Shown: positions 1-7,177, numbered from the stretch's first letter. The stretch: 11,692 bases of DNA from Flavobacteriaceae bacterium (GCA_030633225.1 DAOVTF010000025.1:1-11692), one strand, 5' to 3'. Numbers and translations: made by a program. Notes: generated by a model not told the origin, from the sequence alone.

Positions 1-741
1 CCAACGAAGTCTTAAGTTAATTTGCCTTGGTGTCCTTTTAACCTTAATTTCTTTTTTTTCTTGTTTTTTCGGTGAAGCATTCTTAGTTAGTTGAATAAGT
101 TCATTTTTATCAGATATATTTTCAGAATTGGATTGTTCTTCATTCATATAATCAATGAATGCTTCTAACGCTTTTCTCCATGTTCCAAATTTGCTCTCAT
201 AGGAACTAACATTATATTTCGATATTGGTTTTACAACCTCAGCATATTTTGGCTGTCTACCATAATGAGTCCAAAGAGTAAGTATATTTTGCATATACTC
301 TTCAATAGTTGTGTTATAATTTCTCCCTATTTCAAGTCCAGCTTTTAATTTAGCTTTATTCCAACCTCCAAACCTCTTAATAATTGTAGCACTACCAAAC
401 TTCCCATATTCATCATATTCTGCTATTGTAAACTTTCGGTTTTCAAGTATTTTTGAAACTTTAATCAAATCTTCAATTAGTAACTCTTCTCGTAATGATG
501 TTTCACCGTACTCAATTCCATGTATGCTTTTTTCAGTTTCAAGTCCAGCTTTCTCTATTACGTTTTTCCAACTTCCAAATCGTTTTTTTGCAGTCTGGTA
601 GTTGAATTTAGCTCCATTTTCTTTACAGTACTCTCGCATCTTCAGAGATTTCTTCCCTAAATTATTGGCAACAGTTCTCAAATCATTGATTATTTCAATG
701 TCCGAAATCTGTTTTCTCATATCTGATAGTTCGTATTTCAT
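1..741 (-). CDS. Homing-endonuclease-associated repeat protein, probable HNH endonuclease (3' end beyond window)
   Basis: Translating the minus strand from the ATG at 741-739 gives 247 codons with no stop, open at the left edge, so the C-terminus is missing. Three related units of about 50 residues are visible (roughly 16-67, 88-136, 146-198), each ending in an aromatic/Gly/Trp block: RFGSW (54-58), RFGGW (123-127), KFGTW (184-188), the first two followed by a KAGLE motif. This matches the homing endonuclease associated repeat (HNH_repeat) family. A Lys/Glu-rich linker follows (about 200-236), then RTPRQINLRLRW at the edge, which resembles the lead-in to an HNH nuclease domain in Bacteroidota relatives. 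The HNH residues themselves are outside the window, so nuclease activity is inferred. The gene lies downstream of the integrase on the same strand, separated only by a palindromic site. It could be a defence nuclease, a homing-type enzyme or cassette cargo. Confidence 0.8.
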   Translation of the reverse strand, partial: MKYELSDMRKQISDIEIINDLRTVANNLGKKSLKMREYCKENGAKFNYQTAKKRFGSWKNVIEKAGLETEKSIHGIEYGETSLREELLIEDLIKVSKILENRKFTIAEYDEYGKFGSATIIKRFGGWNKAKLKAGLEIGRNYNTTIEEYMQNILTLWTHYGRQPKYAEVVKPISKYNVSSYESKFGTWRKALEAFIDYMNEEQSNSENISDKNELIQLTKNASPKKQEKKEIKVKRTPRQINLRLRW

Positions 742-742
742 T

Positions 743-786
743 CCGTTAATTGGCTACAACAATTGTATAAACGTATTGCGTTTATA
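743..786 (-). repeat. Palindromic site between integrase and downstream gene (candidate recombination site)
   Basis: The 45 bp between the integrase stop codon and the next start are densely structured. A perfect 8-bp inverted repeat (TATAAACG at 766-773, CGTTTATA at 779-786) has a 5-nt loop, and its outer edge touches the integrase stop codon (787-789). The self-complementary octamer ACAATTGT (759-766) abuts it. Read on the minus strand the site continues as TTGTTGTAGCC and AATTAACGG to the ATG. There is no T-tract, so a simple intrinsic terminator is unlikely. From its position beside a tyrosine recombinase I infer a possible attachment or cassette recombination site. It does not clearly contain the canonical integron attC core (GTTRRRY). 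Only one copy is visible in the window. Confidence 0.45.
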
Positions 787-1647
787 TCACTTATGCAAGT
801 TATCGTATTTTTTTAAAAACTCCAATGGGCTAGGAGTCTTATTTATATGGATATTACTAACATGCGTGTATAGTTCTGTTGTTTTACTGCTATTATGACC
901 TAATAATACTTGAATACTTCGTAAATTAATTCCTTTTTCATATAAATGTGTTGCATAACTATGTCTTAAAGTGTGAAGTGTAGATTTTTTTCTAATATTG
1001 GCAGCGAACAAAGATCTTTTGTAGAATTGCCTAATACTACTAGGTGAATATTTTACAGTTTCCAATAAAGATTGATCATTTCTTCCTTCAAAAAGATACT
1101 TTTTTGGTTTATACTGTTTATAATATACCCTTAACTCTTCAAGTAAACAGTTGGGTACCGGAACCATTCTATCCTTTTTACCTTTTCCTTGTTTTAAATG
1201 AAGGGTTTTTCTTTTACCATCAATATCTTCAATTTTTAAATTGACTAATTCTCCAACCCTTAATCCACAAGCATAAATAGTTGATAAAATCATCTTGTGT
1301 TTTAAGTTTTTAGTCACTTGTAATAAGGTGTTTACTTCGCTTAAACTTAGAATATTAGGAAGTTTTCGCTCTTTCATTGGTCTGTCAATATGTATATATT
1401 GAGGCTCGTACTTTAAAATATGTTCCCAATAAAATTTAACGGCATTGATGGCTTGATTTTGTGTACTAATGGCATAATTATTTTCAATTAAGTGTAAAAT
1501 AAAAGCATTGACATCTTTTTTAGGATCTAAGTTATTTACTCTACAGAATTTAGCATACATTTTAAGAAAACTCAAATAAGTTTTTTGAGTGCTCAATGAA
1601 TAATTTCTTTGAATTAGTTTATTTTTTATTTGAACCAATGTTTTCAT
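787..1647 (-). CDS. Tyrosine-type site-specific recombinase / integrase
   Basis: This is a complete 286-aa tyrosine recombinase that would break and rejoin DNA at specific sites through a 3'-phosphotyrosine intermediate. An N-terminal SAM-like core-binding domain (about 1-90) is followed by a catalytic domain with the full active site: Arg130 in ACGLRVGE, a beta-hairpin lysine in QGKGKKDR (about 155), His225 and Arg228 in LHTLRHSYATHL, His251 in LLGH, and the nucleophile Tyr260 in ELYTHVS. Its length and layout fit small Xer/IntI-like integrases. The extra segment characteristic of classical IntI is absent, since the chain runs directly from the hairpin region to KKYLFEG. It is unlikely to be the housekeeping XerC/D, because it sits beside a palindromic site and a repeat-endonuclease gene and is divergent from a small zinc-finger gene. 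The upstream promoter is not clear; TAAAAATA at 1657-1664 is a weak -7 candidate on the minus strand. Confidence 0.93.
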   Translation of the reverse strand: MKTLVQIKNKLIQRNYSLSTQKTYLSFLKMYAKFCRVNNLDPKKDVNAFILHLIENNYAISTQNQAINAVKFYWEHILKYEPQYIHIDRPMKERKLPNILSLSEVNTLLQVTKNLKHKMILSTIYACGLRVGELVNLKIEDIDGKRKTLHLKQGKGKKDRMVPVPNCLLEELRVYYKQYKPKKYLFEGRNDQSLLETVKYSPSSIRQFYKRSLFAANIRKKSTLHTLRHSYATHLYEKGINLRSIQVLLGHNSSKTTELYTHVSNIHINKTPSPLEFLKKYDNLHK

Positions 1648-1754
1648 AGAGTTTAGTAAAAATAGATATAAAATGTATCAAATAAATGGGTAAAACGAAA
1701 GTAAATGTTTATTAACCGTTAAAAACGAATAATACCATAATTCAATATTTATCT

Positions 1755-1762
1755 TACCTTTA
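1755..1762 (+). promoter_or_regulatory. Candidate -7 element for the zinc-finger gene
   Basis: TACCTTTA matches the Bacteroidota -7 consensus TAnnTTTG except for the last base and lies 8 bp upstream of the ATG, implying a leader of only a few bases. No convincing -33 TTG is seen. A short inverted repeat TTAAC-C-GTTAA (1712-1722) lies upstream in the shared divergent spacer. Confidence 0.3.
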
Positions 1763-1770
1763 CAAATATA

Positions 1771-2118
1771 ATGAAGTGTAAAATTTGTAAAAAAGAATTA
1801 AAAGGAAGGAGGGATAAAATATTTTGTTCTATAGAATGTAAAAATTATTATCACACAAATTTAAGAAGAGTTACCAATGAAACAGCAAAAGAATTAGATA
1901 AGATTTTACACCGAAATAGATCTATTCTTTTAGAAGTAATGAGTAAAAACACCATTCAAAAAAAGGTTAAAAGAGTAGTTTTAGCTAAAAAGAAATTCCA
2001 TTTTAAATATATAACTCATTTTCACATTAACAGCAGCGGAAAAATGTATCATCATATTTACGATTTTGCTTGGATGGAATTTTCGGATGATGAAATTTTA
2101 ATTATAAGACGATATTAA
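1771..2118 (+). CDS. Small zinc-finger protein of unknown function
   Basis: The 115-aa product has an N-terminal zinc-ribbon-like cluster, Cys3-x2-Cys6 and Cys19-x3-Cys23, followed by YYHTN and a strongly basic stretch (LRR at 31-33, several KK/KR pairs to about residue 75). The C-terminal third is rich in His and aromatic residues and ends in an acidic then basic tail. No signal peptide or membrane segment is visible, so it should be cytoplasmic. Such short cysteine-cluster proteins are common hypothetical proteins in Flavobacteriia, and I recognise no assigned function. The charge and zinc cluster suggest nucleic-acid binding, which is inference. It is divergent from the integrase (123-bp spacer), so it could be an accessory factor for recombination, but it could equally be the chromosomal neighbour of an inserted element. 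It converges on the acyl-CoA dehydrogenase gene with a 21-bp gap and no clear terminator. Confidence 0.8.
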   Translation: MKCKICKKELKGRRDKIFCSIECKNYYHTNLRRVTNETAKELDKILHRNRSILLEVMSKNTIQKKVKRVVLAKKKFHFKYITHFHINSSGKMYHHIYDFAWMEFSDDEILIIRRY

Positions 2119-2139
2119 TTAATGAAGCTACATTATTTA

Positions 2140-3318
2140 TTACTTAAAAGCAGAAATCCCCGTAATATCCATCCCGGTTATCAATAAATGTATATCATGA
2201 GTTCCCTCGTAAGTAATAACCGATTCTAAATTCATCATATGTCGCATTATTGAATAATCACCAGTAATTCCCATAGCACCTAATATTTGTCTAGCTTCTC
2301 TTGCAATTTTTAATGCCATATCAACATTATTACGTTTTGCCATTGAAATTTGAGCAGTAGTTGCTCTTTCTTCATTCTTTAAAACACCCAATCGCCAAGT
2401 TAAAAGTTGTGCCTTAGTAATTTCGGTAATCATTTCGGTAAGTTTTTTTTGTTGTAATTGAAAACCTGCAATTGGTTTGCCAAATTGTATTCTTTCTTTT
2501 GCATATCGTAATGCCGTATCGTAACAATCCATTGCTGCTCCAATTGCGCCCCAAGCAATTCCGTAACGAGCAGAATCTAAACAGCCCAATGGAGCACCTA
2601 AACCAGATTTATTTGGTAATAAGTTTTCTTTCGGAATTTTTACATTATCAAAAATAAGCTCTCCTGTTGCCGATGCTCTCAATGACCATTTATGATGTGT
2701 TTCAGGAGTAGAAAAACCCTCCATTCCTCGCTCAACGATCAAACCATGAATTCTACCTTTTTCATTTTTAGCCCACACCACAGCAATATCAGCAAAGGGT
2801 GAGTTTGAGATCCATAATTTGGCTCCGTTCAATAAATAATGATCGCCCATATCTTTGAATTTGGTTTCCATGCCACTTGGATTCGAGCCATGATTTGGTT
2901 CGGTTAAACCGAAACAACCAATAAATTCGCCGCTAGCAAGTTTAGGTAAGTATTTTTCTCGTTGTTCATTATTTCCATATTTCCAAATAGGGTACATTAC
3001 CAATGATGTTTGTACTGAGGCTGTTGAACGAATTCCTGAATCGCCTCTTTCAATTTCTTGCATGATCAAACCGTATGAAATTTGATCTAAATTGGCACCA
3101 CCATACTCTTCGGGAATAAAGGATCCGAATGCACCAATTTCTGCTAATCCTTTAAGTAATTGCTTCGGGAATTTTGCATTTTGAGCAGCATCTTCAATAA
3201 TAGGAGTTACATCTCTTTTTACCCATTCACGGGCAGAGTCTCTTACCAATTTATGTTCATCGGATAAAAGATCGTCTAACAAATAATAATCTGGAGCTTG
3301 AAATAGATCTTGTGTCAT
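2140..3318 (-). CDS. gcdH: Acyl-CoA dehydrogenase, glutaryl-CoA dehydrogenase type
   Basis: This FAD-dependent acyl-CoA dehydrogenase has 392 aa, the usual family length. An alpha-helical N-terminal domain (about 15-130) carries GIRSTASVQTSLVMYPI, where Arg97 corresponds to the substrate-binding arginine of glutaryl-CoA dehydrogenases. The middle beta domain has the FAD-contact motifs CFGLTEPNHGSNP (135-147) and LWISNSP (168-174). The C-terminal helical domain contains RIQFGKPIAGFQ (276-287) and ends with VITYEGTHDIH, whose Glu371 matches the catalytic base. The TYEGTHD context and the 94-110 motif favour glutaryl-CoA dehydrogenase, which converts glutaryl-CoA to crotonyl-CoA and CO2 in lysine and tryptophan catabolism, over short- or medium-chain enzymes. 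No other gene of that pathway is nearby, so substrate is inferred from motifs. It is divergently transcribed from rnpA and appears monocistronic. Confidence 0.85.
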   Translation of the reverse strand: MTQDLFQAPDYYLLDDLLSDEHKLVRDSAREWVKRDVTPIIEDAAQNAKFPKQLLKGLAEIGAFGSFIPEEYGGANLDQISYGLIMQEIERGDSGIRSTASVQTSLVMYPIWKYGNNEQREKYLPKLASGEFIGCFGLTEPNHGSNPSGMETKFKDMGDHYLLNGAKLWISNSPFADIAVVWAKNEKGRIHGLIVERGMEGFSTPETHHKWSLRASATGELIFDNVKIPKENLLPNKSGLGAPLGCLDSARYGIAWGAIGAAMDCYDTALRYAKERIQFGKPIAGFQLQQKKLTEMITEITKAQLLTWRLGVLKNEERATTAQISMAKRNNVDMALKIAREARQILGAMGITGDYSIMRHMMNLESVITYEGTHDIHLLITGMDITGISAFK

Positions 3319-3342
3319 AATACTCTATTAAAAATTATTAAA

Positions 3343-3376
3343 CAAATTTACTAATTATTGACTTGATAAATTCAAA
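3343..3376 (-). promoter_or_regulatory. Promoter of the acyl-CoA dehydrogenase gene
   Basis: On the minus strand TAAATTTG (3350-3343) is a perfect match to the Bacteroidota -7 element TAnnTTTG. A TTTG -33 element (3376-3373) lies 22 bp upstream of it. The predicted start of transcription leaves a leader of about 19 nt before the ATG at 3318. It shares the divergent spacer with the rnpA promoter. Confidence 0.5.
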
Positions 3377-3411
3377 CCAATTTTACTTTAAAAATGATAA
3401 TTATAATTGAT

Positions 3412-3419
3412 TACTTTTG
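3412..3419 (+). promoter_or_regulatory. -7 promoter element of the rnpA operon
   Basis: TACTTTTG fits TAnnTTTG exactly. It ends 5 bp before the ATG at 3425, so transcription would begin at or beside the start codon, giving a leaderless or nearly leaderless mRNA. No clear -33 TTG is present at the usual distance. Confidence 0.45.
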
Positions 3420-3424
3420 CATTG

Positions 3425-3793
3425 ATGCAGCAAACGTTTAAGAAACAAGAAAAACTTAAAAAAAGAAAATTAATTGAACAATTGTTTAACGAAGGAAAGT
3501 CTATTTCTGCATTTCCGGTTAAACTGATTTATTTAGAATTAGAACACAATTCGCCCTATAAAATCCAAGCTGGTGTTTCGGCTTCAAAAAGAAATTTTAA
3601 AAAAGCTGTTGATCGTAATAGAATCAAAAGATTACTTCGTGAAGTTTACCGAAAAAATAAATATTTGATTTATGAATCGGAACATACTAAAAAACATATA
3701 TTTATGTTTATATATTTAGGGAAAAGAGAGTTAGATTATCATTCACTTGAGAATAAAATGAAAGAGCTTATTAAAAAATTCCTTCAACAGTAA
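3425..3793 (+). CDS. rnpA: Ribonuclease P protein component
   Basis: This is the small basic protein subunit of RNase P, which helps the catalytic RNA remove 5' leaders from pre-tRNAs. From the ATG at 3425 it has 122 aa, a normal family length. The family signature is clear: KAVDRNRIKRLLREVYR (60-76), containing the conserved RNR motif (64-66), with FPVKLIYLELE (30-40) forming an early beta strand and GVSASKRNFKKAVDRN the RNA-binding segment. A TTG 18 bp further upstream (3407) is in frame, but it precedes the promoter's -7 element, so the ATG is preferred. The frequent neighbour rpmH is not adjacent. The gene is followed after 11 bp by an S41 protease on the same strand, so the two are probably co-transcribed. 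Confidence 0.95.
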   Translation: MQQTFKKQEKLKKRKLIEQLFNEGKSISAFPVKLIYLELEHNSPYKIQAGVSASKRNFKKAVDRNRIKRLLREVYRKNKYLIYESEHTKKHIFMFIYLGKRELDYHSLENKMKELIKKFLQQ

Positions 3794-3804
3794 ACACAAT
3801 TACA

Positions 3805-5436
3805 ATGAAAAGAATTAAAAAAATAATTATAGTTGGCTTATTTTTAGCAATAGGCTCTTCGTTTTTAGCGTTTAAAACGGATTATTTTGAAGTTGCCAAA
3901 CAAATGGAAATTTACACCACTTTGTTTAAAGAACTCAACATGTATTATATTGATGAGATCAATCCGGCAAAACTTACTGATAACGCAATTAATAAAATGT
4001 TGGACGACTTAGATCCTTACACAAAATTCTATGATGAACAGGGCGTTGAAGAGGTAAAAATAAATTCATCAGGTGAATATAGTGGTATTGGAGCGCAATC
4101 AAAATATTATGATAATAAGCTGGTTATTATTGAAATGTATGAAGGTTTTTCGGCTGAAAAGGCCGGACTAAAAGTTGGCGATGAGATCATTAAAATTGAT
4201 GATGTGTTTATTGAAGATTTTAACAACAAACAAGTAGCAACTCTTTTAAAAGGGAGTCCGAATTCAACAGTAGATCTTGTTGTAAAAAGGCAAGATAAAA
4301 CTCTAGAATTTAAGGTTAAAAGAGAAAAGATAACTGTTGACCCTGTACCTCATCATCAAATGATAACTGATGAAATAGGTTATATTGCTTTTAATAGATT
4401 TAATAGTAAATCATCATCATCAGTTAAAAATGCCTTTGTTGATCTTAAAACCCAAGGCATGAATAAATTGATTTTTGATTTGAGAGGTAACCCTGGAGGT
4501 TTGTTAAATGAAGCTATTAATATTGTTAATCTTTTTATACCTAAAAATGAGGTAGTTGTTACTACAAAAGCTAAAATTAAAAAGTGGAGTGAAACTTATA
4601 AAACAAAAAAAGAACCAATTGATCTTGAAATTCCAATTGTAGTTTTAATCAATGGAAAATCTGCTTCCGCATCTGAAATTGTTGCCGGATCATTACAAGA
4701 TTTAGATAGAGCAGTTATTTTAGGTCAACGATCATTTGGAAAAGGATTGGTACAACGATATAGAAATTTAACTTATGGTACTAAATTAAAACTAACCATT
4801 TCAAAATATTATACGCCAAGTGGTAGAAATATTCAAGAGCTAGATTATACCAATAGAGATGGAAGTGAAATTCCTAAATTTTCTGATTCTAAACGAAATG
4901 AATTTAAAACAAAAAACGGTAGAATTGTTTATGATGGCGGAGGAATTGAACCAGATGTAAAAATTGAAACTCCACAAAGAACAGAGGCTACAAAAGCTTT
5001 ATATAATTCAGATGCTATATTTAATTATGCATCTAATTATTATTATCAAAATTCAACTATAGATAAGCCAGATAAATTTGTAATTAATGATTCCGATTAT
5101 AATAGTTTTATTGAATATATTAAATCGGAAAACACTAATTTTATAACTTTAAGTGAAAAGAATTTTGAAATTGCTTTTAAAACTTCTCAAAAAGAAAATT
5201 TTTCAAATTCAATTAATGGTTCTTATCAAAAATTAATTCAAGAATTAAAAGACCAAAAAATAGAAAATTTAAAAGCCAATAAAGAAGAAATAAAAGTTCA
5301 TATTTCTGATGAAATTTTAAATAGATATTATTTTAAAAAGGGTGAATATCAAAATCATATAGTTTTTAATCAATCAATTAATGAAGCGATCAAAGTTCTA
5401 GAAAATCAAGAACAATACAATCAGATATTAAAATAA
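3805..5436 (+). CDS. S41 family carboxyl-terminal processing protease
   Basis: This 543-aa envelope serine protease belongs to the Tsp/CtpA family, whose members cleave proteins at their C-termini. A basic N-terminus and hydrophobic segment (about 6-22) form a signal peptide or anchor, placing the enzyme in the periplasm. A PDZ domain follows (about 92-170; SGIGAQ and AGLKVGDEIIKIDD are visible). The protease core contains FDLRGNPGG (224-232), the nucleophile Ser288 in GKSASASEIVAG, and the general base Lys313 in RSFGKGLVQ; the 25-residue Ser-Lys spacing is that of the Tsp/CtpA dyad. The core closes at GGGIEPDV (378-385). A C-terminal tail of about 155 residues, rich in Asn, Lys and Glu, is predicted helical and has no recognised motif. 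The gene lies 11 bp after rnpA, and its stop overlaps the next start (TAATG), indicating translational coupling. Confidence 0.93.
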   Translation: MKRIKKIIIVGLFLAIGSSFLAFKTDYFEVAKQMEIYTTLFKELNMYYIDEINPAKLTDNAINKMLDDLDPYTKFYDEQGVEEVKINSSGEYSGIGAQSKYYDNKLVIIEMYEGFSAEKAGLKVGDEIIKIDDVFIEDFNNKQVATLLKGSPNSTVDLVVKRQDKTLEFKVKREKITVDPVPHHQMITDEIGYIAFNRFNSKSSSSVKNAFVDLKTQGMNKLIFDLRGNPGGLLNEAINIVNLFIPKNEVVVTTKAKIKKWSETYKTKKEPIDLEIPIVVLINGKSASASEIVAGSLQDLDRAVILGQRSFGKGLVQRYRNLTYGTKLKLTISKYYTPSGRNIQELDYTNRDGSEIPKFSDSKRNEFKTKNGRIVYDGGGIEPDVKIETPQRTEATKALYNSDAIFNYASNYYYQNSTIDKPDKFVINDSDYNSFIEYIKSENTNFITLSEKNFEIAFKTSQKENFSNSINGSYQKLIQELKDQKIENLKANKEEIKVHISDEILNRYYFKKGEYQNHIVFNQSINEAIKVLENQEQYNQILK

Positions 5437-7109
5437 TGACAGAAATCAAACAATCCAAATCTCAAGAATCTTCCAATGCTATTGAACGTATTTACATTAC
5501 TATGCGACATTTATTCAATCGTGGTTTTTATAAACCAATGGGAATTTCTGGTAAAACTTTACGAGGAGCGCTTTTAACCCTTCGCCCTGAAATATATGGT
5601 TCAATTGCTGAAGAAAAAGCAGAAATAGAAGGGCTACTTTATATTATTGATCGGTTACCAGAAGGAATTGCTGAATGTAGATTTGTAAACTTAACTGCAG
5701 AAGAAGGCTTTTCTAATTCAAACTTTAAATCAATTATTCCGGCAAAAAGAAGAAGAAATTGCTATAGAATTGACAAAGATCAAATGAATATTGAAATTAC
5801 TCGTGGACGATCTGATATTTATGATGTTTTAACACATCTAACTTTTCTTTATATTGAATCAGAAAAAATTGCGAATAAAGTATTGATAAATGATGATACG
5901 GGAGAAGTTATAAGAGAATGGTCTCGTCTTGAAAATACTGTGTTAAAGAAACCAAAATTAGGTCTTCAAGAAAAAGAAGTTTTGTTTTCCTATTTAAGTA
6001 ATATTTTAGGAAGATCGTTTAGTGATATTCAAATTGCTTATAAAGACTTTTCTACAACAAGAAATCCGAATCGTTTTTTCGACCTCATCTATTGGATGGG
6101 AAAATTAGCGATCAATGAAATTGTATTGGATCAAAAACGTACTGTTACTTTTAGTTCGATTTTAAGAGAAAGAATAGGACATCATATTTACGGAGATAAA
6201 TGGGCGACAAATATTAAGAAAAAACTAGTAGAAAAGAACTTACATCAAAGAGAGATTCACATCATAAGTGCAAATATGCATAGTGTTATGAATTCAATTT
6301 ATGCTCCTATTTCATTAACAAAAGAGAGCAAAAAGCATCAGGGAATCGAACTTTATGAGTTGTTGAGTCAAGAAAACAACAACGATCTTAGAAAAAGAGT
6401 GAAAACTTTCGCTTCAAAAAATGGACTTATTTATATTAAAGATAATACTGGTACTAATATCAATGTACAAATTATTGATACAGAAAAGATAGATTTTAGT
6501 AAAACAAATTATACTCCTACAGAAGATAAAGAAAAACCGGTAATTATTGTGATGGATTATGCTTTTGGAGAACAAGCGTATGAAACAATGGATGAATTAT
6601 TGAAGCCTTTGGACACAGAAGATGGATCTAAGATCTATTTTAATATTTCTTCGGTTTCAATAATGGGAAAAGCAGGAATATTACAAGGAGGTAAAGGCGA
6701 TATCATGATACCAAAAGCCCATATATTTGAAGGAACAGCCGATAATTATCCGTTTAAAAATGATTTAAGAAAAGAAGATTTTGAAGATGTTGATCTAGGT
6801 ATTTTTAAAGGAACCATGGTAACCGTTTTAGGAACATCTTTACAGAATAAAGATCTGCTTGAGTTTTTCAAAAATTCAACATGGAAAGTTATCGGATTAG
6901 AAATGGAAGGAGCACATTATCAAAAAGCGATTCAGTCTGCTTCAAAAATTAGAGGAAATATTAGTAAAAAAGTAAAAGTTCGTTACGCATATTATGCTTC
7001 AGATAATCCGTTGGAGACAGGAGGCACATTAGCTTCAGGCGGATTGGGAACTACCGGTGTAAAACCTACTTATGCTATTACCGAAAAAATATTGGAAAAG
7101 ATTTTATAG
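5436..7109 (+). CDS. Conserved Bacteroidota protein with C-terminal nucleoside-phosphorylase-like domain
   Basis: The 557-aa cytoplasmic protein has no signal or membrane segment. The N-terminal half (about 1-330) starts with RIYITMRHLFNRGFYKPMG and is Arg-rich and helical; I recognise it only as a conserved Bacteroidota protein, probably the DUF6909 family (from memory, unchecked). From about 365 the chain looks like the nucleoside phosphorylase / AMP nucleosidase fold: a strand VIIVMDY, then GKAGILQGGKGDIMIPKAH (411-429), similar to the Gly-rich and GD segments of that superfamily; GLEMEGAHY (488-496), matching its Met-Glu ribose-binding motif; and YASDNP (520-525), at the position of the base-contacting Asp. 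It may therefore bind or cleave a nucleoside or nucleotide; reaction and substrate are unknown. It overlaps the protease stop by one base and is the last gene before a strong terminator. Confidence 0.8.
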   Translation: MTEIKQSKSQESSNAIERIYITMRHLFNRGFYKPMGISGKTLRGALLTLRPEIYGSIAEEKAEIEGLLYIIDRLPEGIAECRFVNLTAEEGFSNSNFKSIIPAKRRRNCYRIDKDQMNIEITRGRSDIYDVLTHLTFLYIESEKIANKVLINDDTGEVIREWSRLENTVLKKPKLGLQEKEVLFSYLSNILGRSFSDIQIAYKDFSTTRNPNRFFDLIYWMGKLAINEIVLDQKRTVTFSSILRERIGHHIYGDKWATNIKKKLVEKNLHQREIHIISANMHSVMNSIYAPISLTKESKKHQGIELYELLSQENNNDLRKRVKTFASKNGLIYIKDNTGTNINVQIIDTEKIDFSKTNYTPTEDKEKPVIIVMDYAFGEQAYETMDELLKPLDTEDGSKIYFNISSVSIMGKAGILQGGKGDIMIPKAHIFEGTADNYPFKNDLRKEDFEDVDLGIFKGTMVTVLGTSLQNKDLLEFFKNSTWKVIGLEMEGAHYQKAIQSASKIRGNISKKVKVRYAYYASDNPLETGGTLASGGLGTTGVKPTYAITEKILEKIL

Positions 7110-7129
7110 CTAATTAACCAAATATTTTT

Positions 7130-7173
7130 AAGGCAAAATTTTAAATTCACAATTTATAATTTTGCCTTTTTTT
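7130..7173 (+). terminator. Intrinsic terminator of the rnpA operon
   Basis: A long hairpin is followed by a T-run. The outer stem AGGCAAAATT (7131-7140) pairs with AATTTTGCCT (7158-7167). After one T-T mismatch an inner stem TAAATT (7142-7147) pairs with AATTTA (7151-7156) around a CAC loop, for 16 paired bases in all. Seven T residues (7167-7173) follow. It lies 20 bp after the stop codon of the phosphorylase-like gene and ends just before the purD promoter. Confidence 0.88.
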
Positions 7174-7177
7174 GTTA

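Noticed and set aside
602..1244. Plus-strand open frames of 98 and 66 codons opposite the HNH-repeat gene and the integrase
   Set aside because: Their products show no recognisable motif, and they lie antisense to well-supported minus-strand genes.
787..1647. Classical integron integrase IntI
   Set aside because: The family-specific extra segment between the hairpin region and the second catalytic box is missing, and no canonical attC core is visible. Only an integron-like arrangement can be argued.
2119..2139. Terminator between the convergent zinc-finger and acyl-CoA dehydrogenase genes
   Set aside because: Only a 4-5 bp AT-rich stem (AATG/CATT) is possible and no proper T-run follows.
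2472..2657. Plus-strand 61-codon frame within the acyl-CoA dehydrogenase gene
   Set aside because: It is antisense to a strong gene, with no motif and no promoter.
3407..3424. Upstream TTG start for rnpA
   Set aside because: It lies upstream of the predicted transcription start and adds residues not typical of RnpA; the ATG at 3425 fits better.
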